DNA from: Myxococcales bacterium
GTDB taxonomy: Bacteria; Myxococcota_A; Polyangia; Polyangiales; Polyangiaceae
Direction: 5' to 3'
Length of the DNA: 64,000 nt
Assembly: GCA_016706225.1 (NCBI GenBank)
Contig: JADJKB010000025.1
Coordinates: 558,001-622,000, forward strand
Part shown: positions 60,900 to 64,000 of the stretch, piece after piece
Position numbering within the stretch: position 1 is the stretch's first letter
Layout: every line of letters starts with the position of its first letter
The notes under the pieces: generated by a model
The model's database searches: none
The model's input: only the letters and a program-made list of their open reading frames with translations
What the model was told of the DNA's origin: nothing
Translations under genes and position numbers: made by a program

Positions 60900-60936
60900 A
60901 GGGCGCGTACGAGAGATCGTGCGCGCCCTTTTCGTT
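60900..60936. terminator. Bidirectional intrinsic terminator
   Basis: AGGGCGCGTACGA (60900-60912) and TCGTGCGCGCCCT (60917-60929) pair over 13 bases with one G-T pair, loop GAGA, followed by TTTTCGTTT. On the other strand the stem starts without a long T run but still lies between convergent genes. It ends the lipoprotein transcript and lies 8 bases beyond the SNF2 stop. Confidence 0.8.
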
Positions 60937-60943
60937 TGGGCGT

Positions 60944-63806
60944 TCAGTCGAGCCGGAACAGATCGTCGATGTCGTCCTTGGTGAGCTTCTTGGCGCCACC
61001 GCTGTCCTCGGTCAAAACGACGGAGACCAGGTCCTTCTTTTTCTGCTTCAGCTGCAGGATCTTCTCTTCAATCGTGCCGGCCGCCACCAACCGGTAGACG
61101 GTCACGACCTTCTTCTGACCGATCCGGTGCGCCCGGTCGGATGCCTGATCCTCGACCGCGGGGTTCCACCACGGATCGAAGTGGATCACCGTGTCGGCGG
61201 CGGTCAGGTTCAAGCCGGAGCCGCCGGCCTTGAGGCTGATGAGGAACACAGGAATCGTCGGATCGTTCTGGAAATTGTCGATCCGCTCCGAGCGATCGAC
61301 GGTGCTGCCGTCGAGGTACTCGTAGCGGATCTTGTCCTCGTCGAGCGCCTCTTTCACCAGCTTCAGCATGCTGACGAACTGGCTGAAGATCAGCACCTTG
61401 TGGCCGCCGCTGTCGACCTCCTCGACCAGCTCGCGGAGAGCCGCGAGTTTGCCGCTGTCGTCGTGGGAGAACTGGCGCGGAAGTCCGAGTAGCCGCGGAT
61501 CACATGCGGCTTGGCGCAGCTTGGTGAGCCCCGCCAGAATGTGAAGCTGGCTCTTGGCAACGCCGACGCGCTCCACTTCTCCCAGGACCTGCGCGCGAAC
61601 TTCGCGCAACACCTGGACGTAGATCGCGCGCTGGTCCGGCGGAAGGTCGACGACCTTGTCGATCTCGATCTTCGGCGGAAGGTCCTTGGCGACCTCCAGC
61701 TTCGTGCGCCGGAGGATGAATGGGTGGATGGTGGCGCGGAGCCGCACCGCAGCCTTCGAGTCACCCTGGTCGATGGGTTTTGCGTAGCGCTCTTCGAACT
61801 TGTTCAGCGGCCCGAGCAGACCGGGACTGACGAAATCGAAGATGCTCCAGATTTCGCTGAGCCGGTTCTCGATCGGGGTACCGGTGAGCCAGTCGCCGCT
61901 TGGCGCCCAGGTCGCGTGCTGCGGCGGCGGTGGCGGACATCGGGTTCTTGATGTTCTGTGCCTCGTCCAGGATCGCGTAGTCGAGGTCGAGCTTCTTCAA
62001 GAGATCGATGTCCCGCCGGAGCAAGGCGTAGCTCGTGATGATGACGTTGGCGCTCTCCAGCTCGTCCATCTGGTCTTTTCGCCCCGCGCCGTGCCAGAGC
62101 GCGGTGGTGAGCGCGGGTCCGAAGCGCTCGATCTCGCGGATCCAGTTGGGGACCACGCTGGTGGGCGCGACGATCAGCGCGCGAAGAGGTTGCTCCTTCT
62201 TCTCCTGTTTGAGGGACAGCAAGAGCGCGATGGTCTGAACGGTCTTGCCGAGACCCATGTCGTCGGCGAGCACGCCACCCGAGCCGATCTCGTGGATGAA
62301 ACGCAGCCACGACAGGCCTTGTTCCTGATACGGGCGCAGGACCGCCTTGAGCGTTCTTGGCTTTTTGGCGGCCTTGATCTCGTCGATGCCGGCGAGGCGT
62401 TCGAACAGTGCCTTGGCGCCGGGCGCCACGTTGACGTCAGTAGCGTGCTCCAGCAGCTCCTGGATGCGGCCAGCCTGTGAGAGCGGAACCTTGCCGTTCT
62501 TTCCCGCGGCGGACAGCAGCTCGATCTCGCGGTCGATCATCGCCTGCACCTTGTCCGGGTCGATCTCGGCGTAGGTATTGTCCGAGAGGCGGACGTACTT
62601 CTTGCCTTCGCGCAGGCAGCGAACCAGCTCGTCGCGGTCCACCCCCACGCCATCACTCTCGTAGATGACCTTCACCGCCAGCCAGTCCACGCCGCTCGAG
62701 ACCCGTGCGTTCATCGTCACCGGGTTGGCGCGCACCGTCGTTCCGACGAGCTCTTCCGGCACGTAGAGATCCCAGTCTTCGGGCAGCTGAGCGACGCCAT
62801 CCGACCAGAACTGAATGGCCTTCTGGCCGGCCGCGATGAACACCTCGCCACTCTCGTCGGGCAAGAGGCCGAGATCGAGCAGGCGCTGCACTGCATCTTG
62901 CTGGCCCGCGATGTCGGTTCGGATGCAGGTCGCGCGCTTCTGCCCCTCGACGGGCGGCAGCACCATGATCGGTGGTGAAATGCCGTCCGCGCGCACCTCG
63001 ACCTCGAGGTCGCGGTAGGCCGCCTTCAGGTAGACCTGAGCCTCTGTGATACCGCCGCCGGCGCGCAGACGGAACGTGGGCGCGAGATCGATGACGTCCG
63101 CGACCTGTGAGAGATCGGGCAACTCGGCGCCGATTTCGCCCGCCACGCGCGGCAAGCCCTGCACGATCAGGTTGATCAACTCGTTGGCCGGCTCCGCAAT
63201 CGTGGGGCTGCGGAGCAGGCGGCGCAGGGCGGCCGGCGAGACCCGATGATCGATCGGGCGCGCAACCCCCTCATTGATGTCGATGTGCCAACCCGGCGCG
63301 CCCTCGAACCAACCGCCGCTGGTGAGCGCAAACCGCCGCCCGTCGCCTGGGCGTTCGAACGTGCACTTCGCGACGATGGTGTCGGCGCCGACCATCTCCA
63401 GATCGAAGCGCGCCTTCAGCGCTTCGTTGCCGAAGCGGAGCTGCATCAGCGCGGGCTCGAGCAGCACACGCCGATCTTTGAGCAGCGGCAGGAGCTCCGC
63501 GGCGTCCTCCCCGCGAATGTCCACCGCAGGATGCCGGGGGTTGCCGCTCTCGAACCGGCAGAGCACACGCAGCGCGGCTCGGTCCGCGGTGGGGGTGAGC
63601 GCCTGCCAGTTCAACGCCACGCTGGGCAAGAGCGGCACGCGCGCCTCGGTGTCGAGCACGGTGACGGTGAGGCCACCTTGCCGAACGTGCACGCGGAACT
63701 CGAGGTTCTGAGGGCGCGGGGTGCCTTCGGGGGCTAGCCACGCGCCGAGCCCCGTGGCCCGGGCGCTCGCGTCCGGGGAGGGAGGCGGGGAAAAGCCCGG
63801 CGGCAC
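60944..63806 (-). pseudogene. SNF2-family helicase, frame broken
   Basis: A SWI2/SNF2 ATPase on the minus strand. The N-terminal region to about residue 430 includes the bacterial SNF2 N-terminal domain. Walker A (DMGLGKT) lies near 62255, with DEAQ and KNP further on, in the frame starting GTG 63806. After GAKRRLA the frame changes around 61885-61900: in the second frame the family's continuation LTGTPIENRLSEIW and then the helicase C-terminal domain read to the stop at 60944 (ILRRTK, SLKAGGSGLNL, DPWWNPAVEDQASDRAHRIGQ). One extra base (or two missing) explains it. Upstream the frame is open to 63978 with a Gln/Arg-rich low-complexity stretch but no ATG or GTG. If corrected, the protein would be about 950 residues. 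Confidence 0.85.
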
Positions 63807-64000
63807 GACGTGCTGCTGCTGCTGCGCCCGCCGCCGGCGATCACGCCGCCGGCTCGATTTGCTGTCGCCGGGCTGATTCTGCGCGGAGTTGGCGGCATTG
63901 TTCGTCGAGGGCTGCTGCGCGCTCTGTTGCTGGGGTTCGCGTCTTGGCAGCGCAGCGCGCCTGGTTGCGTACCGTGATCAGGAGCGCAGCGACGTGTTTG

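Noticed and set aside
60944..63806. SNF2 helicase as part of a defence island
   Set aside because: No nuclease, methyltransferase or other defence genes next to it; housekeeping-type SNF2 proteins are common in this group.

Overview
The window is a GC-rich, gene-dense chromosomal segment. It most likely comes from a myxobacterium of the Polyangiales/Sorangium type (Myxococcota). This is inferred from gene families: an AgmX/PglI-domain envelope protein beside a TPR lipoprotein, many lipoproteins with low-complexity tails, a two-RRM RNA-binding protein, and abundant GTG starts. I saw no tRNA, rRNA, CRISPR array or insertion sequence.

Layout. 1-7.8 kb: a gliding/sporulation-type envelope module (GltD/E/F/G- or Nfs-like) runs into an outer-membrane beta-barrel gene and a short Wza-type (OPX) polysaccharide export lipoprotein. 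8.1-15.2 kb: an outer-membrane protein, maf, a GT-C membrane glycosyltransferase, an RluD-type pseudouridine synthase, a flippase-like membrane protein and a MoxR ATPase; maf and the rluD-type gene each need a one-base frame correction. 15.2-22.1 kb: a crotonase, then an acyl carrier protein and two large proteins, each an intact ketosynthase fused to a catalytically dead ketosynthase-like half, followed by a lipoprotein and a patatin phospholipase. 22.3-32.4 kb: an amidotransferase-fold pseudoenzyme, a haem-oxygenase-like iron protein, a C2-PDZ lipoprotein, ygfZ, a cysteine synthase, a second crotonase, mazG, rlmN and a phosphohexomutase. 32.4-46.2 kb: a small barrel, an M16 peptidase pair, lepA, a ribbon-helix-helix protein, two lipoproteins with EF-hand-like repeats, an RluB-type synthase, a 920-residue exported hydrolase and a three-gene overlapping cluster. 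46.2-51.3 kb: pepP and an overlapping run ending in an lgt-like gene, convergent with a diacylglycerol-kinase-like gene. 51.4-58.1 kb: a two-RRM protein, then the elongasome operon mreB-mreC-mreD-PBP2-rodA. 58.1-64 kb: a repeat cluster, a large polytopic membrane protein, a Gly-rich lipoprotein and a frameshifted SNF2 helicase.

Themes. Much of the window builds the cell envelope. Two noncoding elements stand out: a dispersed ~158-bp hairpin-rich repeat present twice plus a fragment, and a (CTGCT)14 microsatellite framed by 17-bp inverted repeats. The best candidates for something undescribed are the ACP plus twin KS/dead-KS fusion locus and the fusion of the Glt/Nfs-like module with a composite polysaccharide exporter. 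Family names come from reading sequence motifs, without database searches.
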